Shown: one piece after another, positions 49,523-58,187 of the stretch | Numbering within the stretch: the stretch's first letter is position 1 | Layout: each line of letters starts with the position of its first letter | Assembly: GCF_000382365.1 (NCBI RefSeq) | Contig: NZ_KB908218.1 | Span: forward strand, 265,066 to 329,065 | Direction of reading: 5' to 3' | Length of the DNA stretch: 64,000 nt | From: Pannonibacter phragmitetus DSM 14782 | GTDB taxonomy: Bacteria; Pseudomonadota; Alphaproteobacteria; Rhizobiales; Stappiaceae | Translations under genes and position numbers: made by a program | Notes under the pieces: generated by a model | Databases searched by the model: none | Told to the model about the DNA's origin: nothing | What the model saw: the letters and a program-made list of their open reading frames with translations, nothing else

Positions 49523-50278
49523 TCATGGCTGGGCGGAGAACCGGACATCGAGCAGAGCCGGGTCTATTTCCCGTTCCAGCTCGCTGATGAGGGACATGCT
49601 GAAGGCAACCAGATCACGGGAGGCCGAGCAGGCGGCATCCGTATCGCCGGCGAGGACATGATCCATAATCGCCATGTGGCGCTCCATGCTCGCAGCGAGG
49701 CCTTTCCGGCCACTGATCTGGGTGATGTGCAGATAGCCCATGCGGCGCGCGAAGGCCTGCAGCGGGCTGGCGGTTCGCTCCAGAAAGCGCTCTCCCGAAG
49801 CGCGGATCAGAAGCCGGTCGAAGGACTTGTCGATGGCATTGAAGCCGTCGAGACTGAGGCTGTCGAACTCTGCCTCAACCCGCCGGCGCAGGTGGTGCAG
49901 GGCTGCCCGGTCATTGGCAGACATGTTGCGGATGGCGGTGGCGGTGACAAAGCGGTCAACGTCCCGGCGCAGCTCCGCAAGGTTCCGCTCCCGGGTCAGG
50001 TCGATCGGGGCGACGCGCAGGCCGTTCCGGGGACGGACTTCCAGCAGCGTTTCTGCGGCGAGCCGGCGCACGGCCTGATGGACGGGTGTGCGGCCCAGGC
50101 CAACCCGTTCCTGAAGGTCCTGGGTCCGGATATCCGCGCCCGGAGCAATCTGCATGGCAACAAACAGCTCTTCGACCCGTTCATAGGCAAGGGACGTAAG
50201 GTCCTGAGCGCATTCAAGGCTCCAGGCAGGGGCGGCTGCCTGGTCCGTGCGGTCATCCTCTGCTTTGCCGGTCTTCAT
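49523..50278 (-). CDS. GntR-family regulator with helical (FCD/VanR-like) effector domain
   Basis: A 251-residue regulator. The winged HTH occupies about residues 30-95 (IRTQDLQERVGLGRTPVHQAVRRLAAETLLEV), and the rest is an all-helical effector domain of the FCD type with conserved acidic and histidine residues likely to bind a metal and a carboxylate. The third of three in-frame ATGs is chosen for spacing to AAGAG. It lies between the TRAP genes (same strand) and the divergent dehydratase gene, so it probably represses both. Confidence 0.9.
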   Translation of the reverse strand: MKTGKAEDDRTDQAAAPAWSLECAQDLTSLAYERVEELFVAMQIAPGADIRTQDLQERVGLGRTPVHQAVRRLAAETLLEVRPRNGLRVAPIDLTRERNLAELRRDVDRFVTATAIRNMSANDRAALHHLRRRVEAEFDSLSLDGFNAIDKSFDRLLIRASGERFLERTASPLQAFARRMGYLHITQISGRKGLAASMERHMAIMDHVLAGDTDAACSASRDLVAFSMSLISELEREIDPALLDVRFSAQP

Positions 50279-50341
50279 CATCATCTCTTGCCAAAAAGCT
50301 GCATCGGGCTTATGTCGGTCTGACTCTGATATTTCACATAG

Positions 50342-50351
50342 TATCACGATA
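50342..50351. promoter_or_regulatory. Candidate GntR operator
   Basis: TATC-AC-GATA (50342-50351) is a perfect short palindrome embedded in a wider CATA-N9-TATG symmetry, in the divergent gap between the GntR gene and the dehydratase gene. The half-site form and position suit autoregulation and control of the catabolic genes by the adjacent regulator. Confidence 0.45.
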
Positions 50352-50438
50352 TGTCAATGGACGCCGGTTCGAATCCAGAGTGTGGACCGACCGGTGTTCT
50401 GGCGGCCGGTCAGACCGGCGCAAACACGGGAGGCCGGC

Positions 50439-51641
50439 ATGAAAATCACAGCACTGGAAACACTGCGGACAGAGGAATTTGCCAATGTGCTCTGGGTGCG
50501 GGTCCATACGGACCAGGGCACCATCGGTCTGGGTGAGACCTTTTATGGCGCAGCGGCTGTCGAGGCGCATATTCACGATACGCTGGCCGGGCGGCTGCTG
50601 GGCCGCAATCCGCTGCAGATCGAAGCCCTGAACCGGGTCATGACGGATCTGCCGCTTGCACAGGCCTCCACCGGCGTGGAGTACCGCGCGGCATCGGCCA
50701 TCGACATTGCCCTGTGGGATCTCTTCGGCAAGGTCTGCGGGCAGCCGGTGCATCAGATGCTGGGCGGCATCACCACGGACAAGCTGCGGATCTACAACAC
50801 TTGCGCCGGTTACGGCTATGTGCGGACCCACAACATCCGGCCGGTCGATACCTGGAACATCGGCAGCACCAGCGAAGGCCCCTACGAGGACCTGAATGCC
50901 TTCATGACGGATGCCGGTGCCCTGGCCGAGAGCCTGCTGGAAAGCGGCATTTCTGCGATGAAGATCTGGCCTTTCGATCCGCCCGCGCAGGAAAACCGCG
51001 GCCTCTACATCAATGCCGAACAGATGCGCAAGGCGATCGAGCCTTTCGAGAAGATCCGCAAGGCCGTGGGGGACCGGATGGAGATCATGGTGGAGTTCCA
51101 CTCCCTGTGGAACCTGCCAACAGCCATGAAGATTGCCCGTGCGCTGGAGCCTTACGCCCCCACCTGGTACGAAGACCCGATCCGGATGAACTCACCGCAG
51201 GCGCTGGCCGAATATGCCGCCTCCACGACCGTGCCCGTCTGTGCCAGCGAAACGCTCGGCTCGCGCTTTCCCTACAAGGACATGCTGGAGCGCAACGCCA
51301 GCCATATCGCCATGGTGGACCTGTGCTGGACCGGCGGCATCACCGAAGGGCGCAAGATTGCCGCGCTGGCCGACACCTATCACCGGCCCTTCGCCCCGCA
51401 TGACTGCACCGGTCCGGTGGCCTATATCGCCGCGATCCACACGTCCTTCAGCCAGCCGAACACGCTGATTCAGGAATCCGTGCGTGCCTTCTACACCGGC
51501 TGGTACAAGGAACTGGTGACCGAAATGCCGGTCGTGCGCGATGGCTATGTCCTGCCAATGGAGGGGCCGGGTCTTGGCACCGAGCTGCTGCCGGCCGTCT
51601 TCGAGCGGTCTGATCTGACCGTCCGCCGTTCCGTTCTGTGA
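50439..51641 (+). CDS. Enolase-superfamily (mandelate racemase-type) sugar-acid dehydratase
   Basis: A 400-residue acid-sugar dehydratase candidate. The N-terminal capping domain is followed by a beta-barrel whose magnesium ligands are Glu219 (MVEFHS), Glu245 (WYEDPI) and Glu271 (CASETLG). The catalytic histidine is His321 in FAPHDCTGPVAY, with Lys175 (AMKIWPFD) as possible second base. The PHDCTGP pattern matches the galactonate-dehydratase-like subgroup. GGGAGG precedes the ATG. The adjacent SDR and TRAP transporter indicate a pathway for an aldonate or uronate; which one is not decidable from sequence. Confidence 0.87.
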   Translation: MKITALETLRTEEFANVLWVRVHTDQGTIGLGETFYGAAAVEAHIHDTLAGRLLGRNPLQIEALNRVMTDLPLAQASTGVEYRAASAIDIALWDLFGKVCGQPVHQMLGGITTDKLRIYNTCAGYGYVRTHNIRPVDTWNIGSTSEGPYEDLNAFMTDAGALAESLLESGISAMKIWPFDPPAQENRGLYINAEQMRKAIEPFEKIRKAVGDRMEIMVEFHSLWNLPTAMKIARALEPYAPTWYEDPIRMNSPQALAEYAASTTVPVCASETLGSRFPYKDMLERNASHIAMVDLCWTGGITEGRKIAALADTYHRPFAPHDCTGPVAYIAAIHTSFSQPNTLIQESVRAFYTGWYKELVTEMPVVRDGYVLPMEGPGLGTELLPAVFERSDLTVRRSVL

Positions 51642-51655
51642 GGAGTGAACCTGCG

Positions 51656-52423
51656 ATGACCAACCCCTTGTTTGATCTCTCCGGGCAGACGGCGCTGATT
51701 TCCGGCTCGACCCGTGGCCTTGGCCTGGCGATTGCCGAGGGTCTTGCCCAGGCCGGTGCGGCGGTTGTCCTCAATGGCCGCAGTGTCCAGGCCGTTGCGG
51801 AACGGGCGGCAGAACTGCGCGGACGCGGCTTCACCGTGCATGAAGCAGCCTTTGACGTGACGCGCGAGGAGGAGGTGGTTGCCGCCTTCGAGCGGTTCGA
51901 TGCAGCTGGCCTCGGCATTTCCATTCTGGTCAACAATGCCGGTATCCAGCACCGCCAGCCCATGGTGGAACTGGCGCTTGCCGACTGGCAGCGGGTGATC
52001 GACACCAACCTGACCAGTGCCTTCCTGATGGGCCGGGAGGCTGCCCGGCGGATGATCCCGCGCGGGGCGGGCAAGATCATCAACATCGGATCTCTGACCA
52101 GCGAACTCGCCCGGGCCACGGTGATTCCCTACACGGTGGCGAAGGGCGGCATCAAGATGCTGACCCGCGGCATGGCAGCGGAATGGGCAAAGCATGGCAT
52201 TCAGGCGAATGCCATCGGTCCCGGTTACATGGTCACCGACATGAATGAGGCGCTGATCAACAACCCTCAGTTCGACGCCTGGGTGAAGGGCCGGACCCCT
52301 TCCGCACGCTGGGGCAATCCGGATGAACTGGCCGGAACGGCGGTCTATCTGGCCTCGTCTGCGTCCAACTACGTGAACGGTCAGATCATCTATGTCGATG
52401 GCGGCATGCTCTCCGTTCTCTGA
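51656..52423 (+). CDS. SDR oxidoreductase, gluconate 5-dehydrogenase-like
   Basis: A 255-residue short-chain dehydrogenase. The NAD(P) loop is SGSTRGLG (16-23), NNAG at 93-96, and the catalytic triad Ser146, Tyr159 and Lys163 (PYTVAKGG). The sequence pattern LSGQTALISGSTRGLGLAIAEGLA and the SLTSELARATV insertion are close to gluconate 5-dehydrogenase and related sugar-acid oxidoreductases. AGGAG lies about 10 bases before the ATG and 14 bases separate it from the dehydratase gene, so the two form an operon. Confidence 0.9.
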   Translation: MTNPLFDLSGQTALISGSTRGLGLAIAEGLAQAGAAVVLNGRSVQAVAERAAELRGRGFTVHEAAFDVTREEEVVAAFERFDAAGLGISILVNNAGIQHRQPMVELALADWQRVIDTNLTSAFLMGREAARRMIPRGAGKIINIGSLTSELARATVIPYTVAKGGIKMLTRGMAAEWAKHGIQANAIGPGYMVTDMNEALINNPQFDAWVKGRTPSARWGNPDELAGTAVYLASSASNYVNGQIIYVDGGMLSVL

Positions 52424-52518
52424 AATCACCTTGCGCCGCAGCCCGTCTCACCGCGACGTGACTCGCGCGGCGGCGCAGAATATGTATTTTGGACGAGAGA
52501 AAGATCCGGAAGACAAGA

Positions 52519-53292
52519 GTGAGCTCCCCGGCCATGGGCCCTGTGCGAATGCTGATTTCACGGCTGGCGGTTGCCGCCGGCTTGCTGGCTGTAGCCCTGC
52601 CGGGCGGTGCCTCTGCCGCAGACGGGAAGACTCCGCCGGTCGTGGTGGAGCTCTTTACCAGCCAGGGCTGCTCGTCCTGTCCGCCGGCCGACAAGCTGTT
52701 GCAGGACCTCGCAAAGGACGCCAGCATCCTCGCGCTTTCCCTGCCGGTCGACTATTGGGACTATCTGGGCTGGAAGGATACGCTTGCCTCGCCGGAAAAC
52801 TCCGAGCGCCAGCGGCTGTACTCGGCCCGCCGCGGTGACCGCTCGGTCTATACGCCGCAGATCGTCATCAACGGCGGCGAGCATGTGGTGGGGGGCGATG
52901 AGGCTGCAGTCGGGGCCGCCCTTGGCCGCGCCACGAAGATGACGGCCTCGGTCTTGCTTCATTCCACGCCGGACATGCTGGAAGTCACCATCGACGGAGC
53001 GCTGCCCGAAGGGGCGAAGATGGCGACCGTCTACCTGCTCCATGTCATGCCTTCCAGGACAGTCGAGGTCGGCCGTGGCGAGAATGAGGGGCGGCAGGTC
53101 ACCTATGTCAATGTGGTGAAGCGGCTGGAAGCGGTGGGCATGTGGTCCGGCGGGCAGATGGAGTTGAAACTGCCCCAGCATCCGATGAAAAAGGGCGGAA
53201 AGCGCTGCGCGGTCATTGTCCAGCTGGAGGATGACAGCGGGCCGGGGCGCATCATCGGCGCTGCTTCCAACCTGTGGGATACGGGTATCTAG
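52519..53292 (+). CDS. DUF1223 thioredoxin-like exported protein
   Basis: A 257-residue protein with a signal peptide (RMLISRLAVAAGLLAVAL, cut near GGASAA). It has the DUF1223 hallmark ELFTSQGCSSCPPADKLL, a CxxC in a thioredoxin-like setting, then VDYWDYLGWKDTLASPENSERQ. Function is unknown; the CxxC suggests periplasmic thiol chemistry. The GTG at 52519 has GGAAG 6 bases upstream. ATG at 52534 is an alternative that still keeps the whole signal peptide. Confidence 0.85.
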   Translation: MSSPAMGPVRMLISRLAVAAGLLAVALPGGASAADGKTPPVVVELFTSQGCSSCPPADKLLQDLAKDASILALSLPVDYWDYLGWKDTLASPENSERQRLYSARRGDRSVYTPQIVINGGEHVVGGDEAAVGAALGRATKMTASVLLHSTPDMLEVTIDGALPEGAKMATVYLLHVMPSRTVEVGRGENEGRQVTYVNVVKRLEAVGMWSGGQMELKLPQHPMKKGGKRCAVIVQLEDDSGPGRIIGAASNLWDTGI

Positions 53293-53430
53293 CGCTTCTC
53301 CTCGCGCACCGCCCTTGCGTTCAGCCTGAAACATGCCTAAGGCCTTGCCCGAACGGGACGGCGCGCCATCAAGGCCGCCGCCTCCTGACCGGGCGTGCGG
53401 AGTGCCGCGCCCTCAATCCGTGAGGTAGCC

Positions 53431-54318
53431 ATGAGCCTGCGTCTGCGCATTGCCCTCGGCAGCGTGATTGTCGGCGCCGCCGTTCTGGGCCTGAAGTATC
53501 TGGCCTATGTGCTGACAGGGTCCGTGGCGCTCTATTCGGATGCGCTGGAATCCATCGTCAATGTTGCCTCCTCCTTTGCCACCCTGCTGGCGGTCTGGTA
53601 CGCGGCCAAGCCGGCCGATTCCAATCACCCTTATGGCCACGACAAGGCGGAGTATTTCGCTGCAGTTCTCGTGGGCGTGATGATCGTGCTGGCGGCGTTG
53701 TCGATCTTCAATGCGGCCTGGGAAGGCTATCACGCGACGGAAATGGCCGATTACACCGTGAAGGGCCTTGCCGTGAACGGGCTGGCCAGCGTGCTCAATT
53801 GCGGCTGGGCCGTGCTGCTGATCCGCTTTGGCCGCAAGAACGGCTCCCCGGCGCTTGAAGCCGATGGCAAGCACCTGATGACGGATGTGCTCACCTCTGT
53901 GGGCGTTCTGGTGGGTGTCGTTCTGGTCTTCCTGACCGGCTGGCGGCAGCTGGATTCGCTGCTGGCGGGGCTTGTCGGCCTCAACGTGCTTTGGTCCGGC
54001 TGGACCCTGATGAAGGCCTCCGTCAGCGGCCTGATGGATGAAGCGGCCTCCACCGATGTGCAGGACATGCTGCGCGGGCTGATCTCCGAACACGGGGAAG
54101 GGGCCATCGAGGCCCACGACCTGCGCACCCGGCTGGCGGGGCGGCTGACCTTCGTGGATTTCCATCTGGTGGTGCCGGGGGAAATGAGCGTCGATGCCGC
54201 CCACGACATCTGTGACCGGATCGAGCAGGCCATCGGCAAGTCGCTGCCCGGCGCCAGGGTGACGATCCATGTGGAGCCCGAGCACAAGGCCAAGCACTCG
54301 GGCATTGTTGTCCTGTGA
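53431..54318 (+). CDS. Cation diffusion facilitator family transporter
   Basis: A 295-residue metal/proton antiporter. Six hydrophobic helices lie in the first 195 residues, with metal-site motifs YSDALES in helix 2 and DVLTS in helix 5, and a cytoplasmic histidine-containing loop (HPYGHDKAEYF). A C-terminal ferredoxin-like metal-sensing domain (about 200-290, FVDFHLVVPGEM) follows. Probable cargo is zinc, iron or manganese. GAGG lies 5 bases before the ATG. Its stop is 3 bases from the next, convergent gene. Confidence 0.93.
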   Translation: MSLRLRIALGSVIVGAAVLGLKYLAYVLTGSVALYSDALESIVNVASSFATLLAVWYAAKPADSNHPYGHDKAEYFAAVLVGVMIVLAALSIFNAAWEGYHATEMADYTVKGLAVNGLASVLNCGWAVLLIRFGRKNGSPALEADGKHLMTDVLTSVGVLVGVVLVFLTGWRQLDSLLAGLVGLNVLWSGWTLMKASVSGLMDEAASTDVQDMLRGLISEHGEGAIEAHDLRTRLAGRLTFVDFHLVVPGEMSVDAAHDICDRIEQAIGKSLPGARVTIHVEPEHKAKHSGIVVL

Positions 54319-54321
54319 AGG

Positions 54322-54933
54322 TTAGCGGGTGAGGCGCAGGGCGCATTCCACGGCGTCTTCCAGCCGGTCGTTGCCCCAGTAAAGCTCTCCGTCTTCCGTC
54401 ACAAAGCTGGGTGCTCCGAAAACGCCTGCCGCTTCTGCCTCGGCCACGGCGGCCCGCAGGCCGATCTTCACCTCGATGCTCTGGGCCTTGGCAAGCAGGG
54501 CCTTTGCATCCAGTCCCAGATCCAAGAGGATGCCGGCTAGAAGACCTTCGTCGCTGATATCGCGGCCCTCGCCAAATTCCGCCATGTAAACAGCGCGCAC
54601 GAAGCTGCCGATCCACGGTTCCAGCCGCCCGGCATGGGCAATGCGCGCTGCCATCAGGCCGTTCTGCGGAAAGGGATCGGGCACGGTCAGCGGCAGGCCC
54701 ATGTCCTCGCACATCCGCTCCATCTCGCGCCACATGTAGCGCCCCTTGGCCGGAAACAGGTTGAAGGGTGACGTGTCCCAGCCCTGCCGGGCAAAGATGG
54801 GGCCGAGCAGAAACGGCCGCCAGACCAGATCGATGCCCCTGTCCCTGGCCACCGTCTCGATGCGCATGGCGGTGAGGTAGCTGTAGGTGGAGGCAAATTC
54901 AAACCAGAAATCGAGCCTCGGCCGTTGCTGCAT
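54322..54933 (-). CDS. 2-hydroxychromene-2-carboxylate isomerase-like (DsbA-fold) protein
   Basis: A 203-residue kappa-class GST/DsbA-fold protein. The start is FWFEFASTYSYLTAMR, where a serine replaces the CxxC of DsbA (Ser15 or Ser18 as the glutathione-activating residue). The family segment VWRPFLLGPIF and the cis-proline loop GVFGAPSFVTEDG follow. The named enzyme acts in naphthalene degradation, but no other catabolic gene lies nearby, so the natural substrate is open. GAGGA is 7 bases before the ATG. Confidence 0.88.
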   Translation of the reverse strand: MQQRPRLDFWFEFASTYSYLTAMRIETVARDRGIDLVWRPFLLGPIFARQGWDTSPFNLFPAKGRYMWREMERMCEDMGLPLTVPDPFPQNGLMAARIAHAGRLEPWIGSFVRAVYMAEFGEGRDISDEGLLAGILLDLGLDAKALLAKAQSIEVKIGLRAAVAEAEAAGVFGAPSFVTEDGELYWGNDRLEDAVECALRLTR

Positions 54934-54947
54934 GGAAAATTCCTCTT

Positions 54948-55050
54948 ATACCAAGGCGTTGAGATGCTGACGCATCACGCCTTGAAATTGCTCAGGCGCC
55001 GCACGGGCTTGACCAACTCTTGATGAGTCAAGCTCATCGAGAGTTGGTAT
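54948..55050. repeat. MITE-like 103-bp palindromic element
   Basis: The segment begins ATACCAA (54948-54954) and ends TTGGTAT (55044-55050), its reverse complement. Inside are two hairpins: CAAGGCGT...ACGCCTTG (54952-54984) with an inner GATGC/GCATC stem, and CCAACTCTTGATGAG with CTCATCGAGAGTTGG (55013-55047, one mismatch). It lies between the divergent genes at 54933 and 55127 and contains no coding sequence. Confidence 0.75.
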
Positions 55051-55126
55051 GACATCTGGTCCGTTCACGGCGCCCGCCGTTGCGCAGATATTGGCCGAGC
55101 TTGCAAAAATAGGCTAGAGAGCCCGA

Positions 55127-55984
55127 ATGACCGATCACGCTGCTCCTTCTGGCCTCGCCCGTGCCCGCACTTTGATCTGCACCAGTGTGCGCTGGTGCCG
55201 CACCCATCCGTTTGCGGCAGCCTTCACGTTCATTGGCGTTGTGTCGCTGGTGTTCCTGGCGGCGCCGGATCTTGATCTTCTGGCCAGCGGCCTGTTCTAC
55301 ACGCCCGGCGAAGGCTTTACGGCGGCCTCCTCGCCCTTCCTGCAGAAGCTTCGTTATCTCGGCCCCTATCTGGTGCAGACGGTGGCCATCGTCTGCGTGC
55401 TGACGCTGCTTCTCAAGCTGCTGCTGCCGGAGCTGCCGGCGCTGATGCCGCTGCGCAAGCCGGTCTTTCTGCTCTCCACGCTGGTGCTGGGCCCGGGTAT
55501 CCTGGTCAACAGCATCCTGAAGAACACCTGGGGCCGTCCGCGCCCGGTGATGGTGGAACAGTTCGGCGGAGACATGCCGTTCATGCCGGTGTGGCTCAAG
55601 ACGGACTGGTGCAGCACCAACTGTTCCTTTGTCTCGGGCGAGGGCTCGGCCAGCATGTGGCTGATGGCACTGGCTTTCGTGGTGCCGAGAAGCTGGCGTC
55701 CGGCGGTGGTGCTGACGGTTCTGCCGCTGATGCTGGCGCTTTCGGCGAACCGGGTGGCCTTCGGCGGCCATTTTCTCTCCGACACGCTGCTGGCCTGGGG
55801 GCTGACCTTCCTGGTGCTCCTGTCGGTCTACTGGCTGCTCTATGTGAAGACGCCGCGCTGGGCGCAGGATCAGAGCCTTGATGCCGGGCTGTCTGCGGCC
55901 GGCTTGCGCCTGCGCCGCGCCGTGCTGCCGCTTCTGGCCAGGATTGGCCGGGCGCTGCGTGCCTTTGTGGCGAAGTTCCGCTGA
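55127..55984 (+). CDS. PAP2-family membrane phosphatase, LpxE/F-like
   Basis: A 285-residue membrane protein with about six helices and the three-part PAP2 signature. Motif 1 is KNTWGRPRP (Lys-x6-Arg-Pro) and motif 3 is NRVAFGGHFLSD (Arg-x5-His-x3-Asp, which supplies the nucleophilic histidine). Motif 2 reads FVSGEGS instead of PSGH, so the usual acid histidine is replaced by glutamate. Likely substrates are lipid phosphates such as lipid A, undecaprenyl diphosphate or phosphatidylglycerol phosphate. It carries a basic C-terminal tail. Confidence 0.83.
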   Translation: MTDHAAPSGLARARTLICTSVRWCRTHPFAAAFTFIGVVSLVFLAAPDLDLLASGLFYTPGEGFTAASSPFLQKLRYLGPYLVQTVAIVCVLTLLLKLLLPELPALMPLRKPVFLLSTLVLGPGILVNSILKNTWGRPRPVMVEQFGGDMPFMPVWLKTDWCSTNCSFVSGEGSASMWLMALAFVVPRSWRPAVVLTVLPLMLALSANRVAFGGHFLSDTLLAWGLTFLVLLSVYWLLYVKTPRWAQDQSLDAGLSAAGLRLRRAVLPLLARIGRALRAFVAKFR

Positions 55985-55990
55985 GGCGCG

Positions 55991-56467
55991 TCAGCGCCTG
56001 CGCCCAAGCCCCAGCCCCAGCCCCAGCTCTGCCGCAAGATCCTCCGCGCCTCTCATCACCATCCGGAACACGGTCTCGAATCCGGCCGGGCCGCCGTAAT
56101 AGGGGTCCGGCACGTCTGTCCCCTCTGCTTCCAGAAACAGCCGGAGGCGGGCAGGGGCCTCTGCCGGGCTCAGCTTGCGCAGATTGGCGAGATTGCTGTT
56201 GTCCATGGCGAGGATGTGCTCGAAGCGGCTGAAATCGGCCTTCACCAGCTGCCTTGCGCGCTGGGCGGAAATGTCGATGCCGTTGCGGGCAGCCACGGCA
56301 ATGGAGCGCGGGTCCGGCGCCTCACCCTGATGCCAGCCACCGGTTCCGGCCGAATCGATCAGCACCCGCTCGCCTGCGCCCAGATCCTCCACCACCTTGC
56401 GAAACGCCCCTTCTGCGAGCGGTGAGCGGCAGATGTTGCCAAGGCAGACGAAAAGAACGGATGTCAT
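55991..56467 (-). CDS. Low-molecular-weight protein-tyrosine phosphatase
   Basis: A 158-residue cytoplasmic phosphatase of the LMW-PTP/arsenate reductase fold. The P-loop is [11 protein letters not shown] (nucleophile Cys8), and the general-acid loop VPDPYYGG has the catalytic aspartate and two tyrosines. The C-terminus ends in [11 protein letters not shown], encoded by tandem CCCCAG hexamers near 56010-56030, a likely variable tail. In bacteria such enzymes often control exopolysaccharide tyrosine kinases; none is nearby. AGGAG is 7 bases before the ATG. Confidence 0.94.
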   Translation of the reverse strand: MTSVLFVCLGNICRSPLAEGAFRKVVEDLGAGERVLIDSAGTGGWHQGEAPDPRSIAVAARNGIDISAQRARQLVKADFSRFEHILAMDNSNLANLRKLSPAEAPARLRLFLEAEGTDVPDPYYGGPAGFETVFRMVMRGAEDLAAELGLGLGLGRRR

Positions 56468-56648
56468 GGCAGGGCTCCTGTGTGATCCAAATGCTGATGA
56501 GCCTGACAGACCGGGATCTGGTCAAGCCCGTCCGGCGTCCGGGCCTTGGGGTGATGCAATGCTGGCCAGCGTCGTCTCCTGGCCTATATTCGGTTTGACG
56601 CGGGAAAAGATGTCCGTGACGCGGCGGATTTCAAGACGGGAGATGCAG

Positions 56649-56948
56649 ATGGCGGCACGTCTGACGGACGGGGAGCGCGGGACAGCGCTGGACCAGCTCA
56701 CCGGGTGGCGGCTGGTGGAGGGGCGCGACGCCATCACCCGCCGCTTTGTCTTTGCCGGTTTCGTCGAAGCTTTCGGCTTTATGGCGCAGGTGGCGCTGGT
56801 GGCGGAGCGGATGAACCATCATCCGGAATGGTCGAACGTTTACCGCACGGTGGAGGTGACGCTGTCCACCCATGATGCAGGCGGGCTGACGGCGCTGGAT
56901 GTGGCGCTGGCCATGGAAATGGACCGTATCGCCGCGCGGATGACCTGA
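56649..56948 (+). CDS. 4a-hydroxytetrahydrobiopterin dehydratase (PCD/DCoH)
   Basis: A 99-residue pterin-4a-carbinolamine dehydratase. The active-site segment is [30 protein letters not shown], with the histidine pair and the WSNVY loop of the family. It regenerates dihydropterin after aromatic amino-acid hydroxylation; no hydroxylase lies in the window. The ATG at 56649 has GGGAG 7 bases upstream; an ATG two codons earlier is too close to it. It ends next to tusA, which is read from the opposite strand. Confidence 0.93.
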   Translation: MAARLTDGERGTALDQLTGWRLVEGRDAITRRFVFAGFVEAFGFMAQVALVAERMNHHPEWSNVYRTVEVTLSTHDAGGLTALDVALAMEMDRIAARMT

Positions 56949-57212
56949 TCAGCCTTCGTTCTTCTGTGCACCCCGGCGGATGGTGAAACGCAGGCTGTCT
57001 CCGGTCTTGTCCTGGGCCAGCAGCGTGTGCCCATCCTCATTGCACATGTGGGGAATGTCTATCACCGACATCGGGTCGCTTGCCTCGACCACAAGTACCG
57101 TGCCCGGCTTCAGCTCCGTCAGCGCCTTGCGGCTGCGCAGCACCGGCAGCGGGCATTTGAGGCCCCTGAGGTCCAGATGCTGTCCCGGTTCCGATGTGTC
57201 TGGTGCCGTCAT
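56949..57212 (-). CDS. tusA: TusA-family sulfur carrier protein
   Basis: An 87-residue protein with the TusA CPxP motif, Cys20-Pro-Leu-Pro in LRGLKCPLPVLRSRKAL, and the strand VVEASDPMSVIDIPHMC. TusA proteins carry a persulfide for tRNA 2-thiolation or molybdenum-cofactor synthesis. The second cysteine in PHMCNEDGH is common in alphaproteobacterial members. Its last base directly abuts the preceding convergent PCD stop. Confidence 0.9.
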   Translation of the reverse strand: MTAPDTSEPGQHLDLRGLKCPLPVLRSRKALTELKPGTVLVVEASDPMSVIDIPHMCNEDGHTLLAQDKTGDSLRFTIRRGAQKNEG

Positions 57213-57353
57213 GATGCCCTGCGCGGTTTTTCGTCCGGTTTCAGCTCTTGTCCTGCCGTGAACACTGCGTCAAGCCGCAAAGGCTTGAAACACCGCTGAA
57301 AGGGCCGACATTGGAAGAGACCTGAAAGACAGCAGACGAGAAGGAAACTGCCC

Positions 57354-57932
57354 GTGACCAGCACGTCCACCCCCGCTTCCGCCCAAGCGTCCGCCGCCGA
57401 TCCTTTGGCCGTTCTTGATTTCTGGTGGAAGGCCGGCCGCGAAGCCTGGTTCACCCGCAGTGATGCTTTTGACGCGGACATCCGCAGCCATTTCGTGCCG
57501 CTGATGGATGATGCGGCATCGGGCGCGCTGGACCACTGGCAGGAAACGCCGCATGGCGCGCTGGCGCTTCTGCTTTTGCTCGACCAGTTCCCGCGCAACG
57601 TCTACCGGCAGGACAAGCGCGCTTTCGCAACCGATGCAAAAGCGCAGATCATTGCCACGGCCGCACTGGCCAGAGGCTTCGACAAAGCCTTTCCCAAGGA
57701 TGCCCGCGCCTTCTTCTACCTGCCGTTCGAACATGCGGAGGACATGGCCCAGCAGGAGAAATCCGTCGATCTGTTCCGCCGTCTCGGGGACAAGGAGTTC
57801 TATCTCTATGCCCTCGTTCATCTCGATGTGATCCGCCGCTTTGGCCGCTTTCCGCACCGCAACCATGTGCTCGAGCGCGAGACGACGGCGGAAGAGGCCG
57901 CCTATCTGGCCGATGGCGGCTTTTCGGCCTGA
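57354..57932 (+). CDS. DUF924 family protein
   Basis: A 192-residue soluble, mainly helical protein. The DUF924 signatures are VLDFWWKAGREAWFTRSDAFD near the N-terminus, LLLLLDQFPRNVYR in the middle and FFYLPFEHAEDMAQQEKSVDLF, then RFPHRNHVLER. No activity is established; the fold has been likened to TPR-type repeats. The start is GTG with AAGGAAA 7 bases upstream. It is monocistronic. Confidence 0.88.
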   Translation: MTSTSTPASAQASAADPLAVLDFWWKAGREAWFTRSDAFDADIRSHFVPLMDDAASGALDHWQETPHGALALLLLLDQFPRNVYRQDKRAFATDAKAQIIATAALARGFDKAFPKDARAFFYLPFEHAEDMAQQEKSVDLFRRLGDKEFYLYALVHLDVIRRFGRFPHRNHVLERETTAEEAAYLADGGFSA

Positions 57933-58187
57933 GATCAGCACACGTCTTTCTGCCTCCATCCAGAAGTTTGCGCCTCCAACAGGACGCCATCGCTGCCTTA
58001 AAAAGCGGCGGTGGCGTTTCTGTTTTTCAGCTTTGCTTATGTCGTGTGCAAATTTTGAGATTTGAATAGAAAATAGGCACATGCATCGCTCTCTGGCTGC
58101 CTCCTGAACGGTCAGATACCTGGCGCCTCCGCGTCCGCTCCCATGAATCTGGCGGAAATCGGGCATTTTCCTGCCTCCGGCCAAAGT

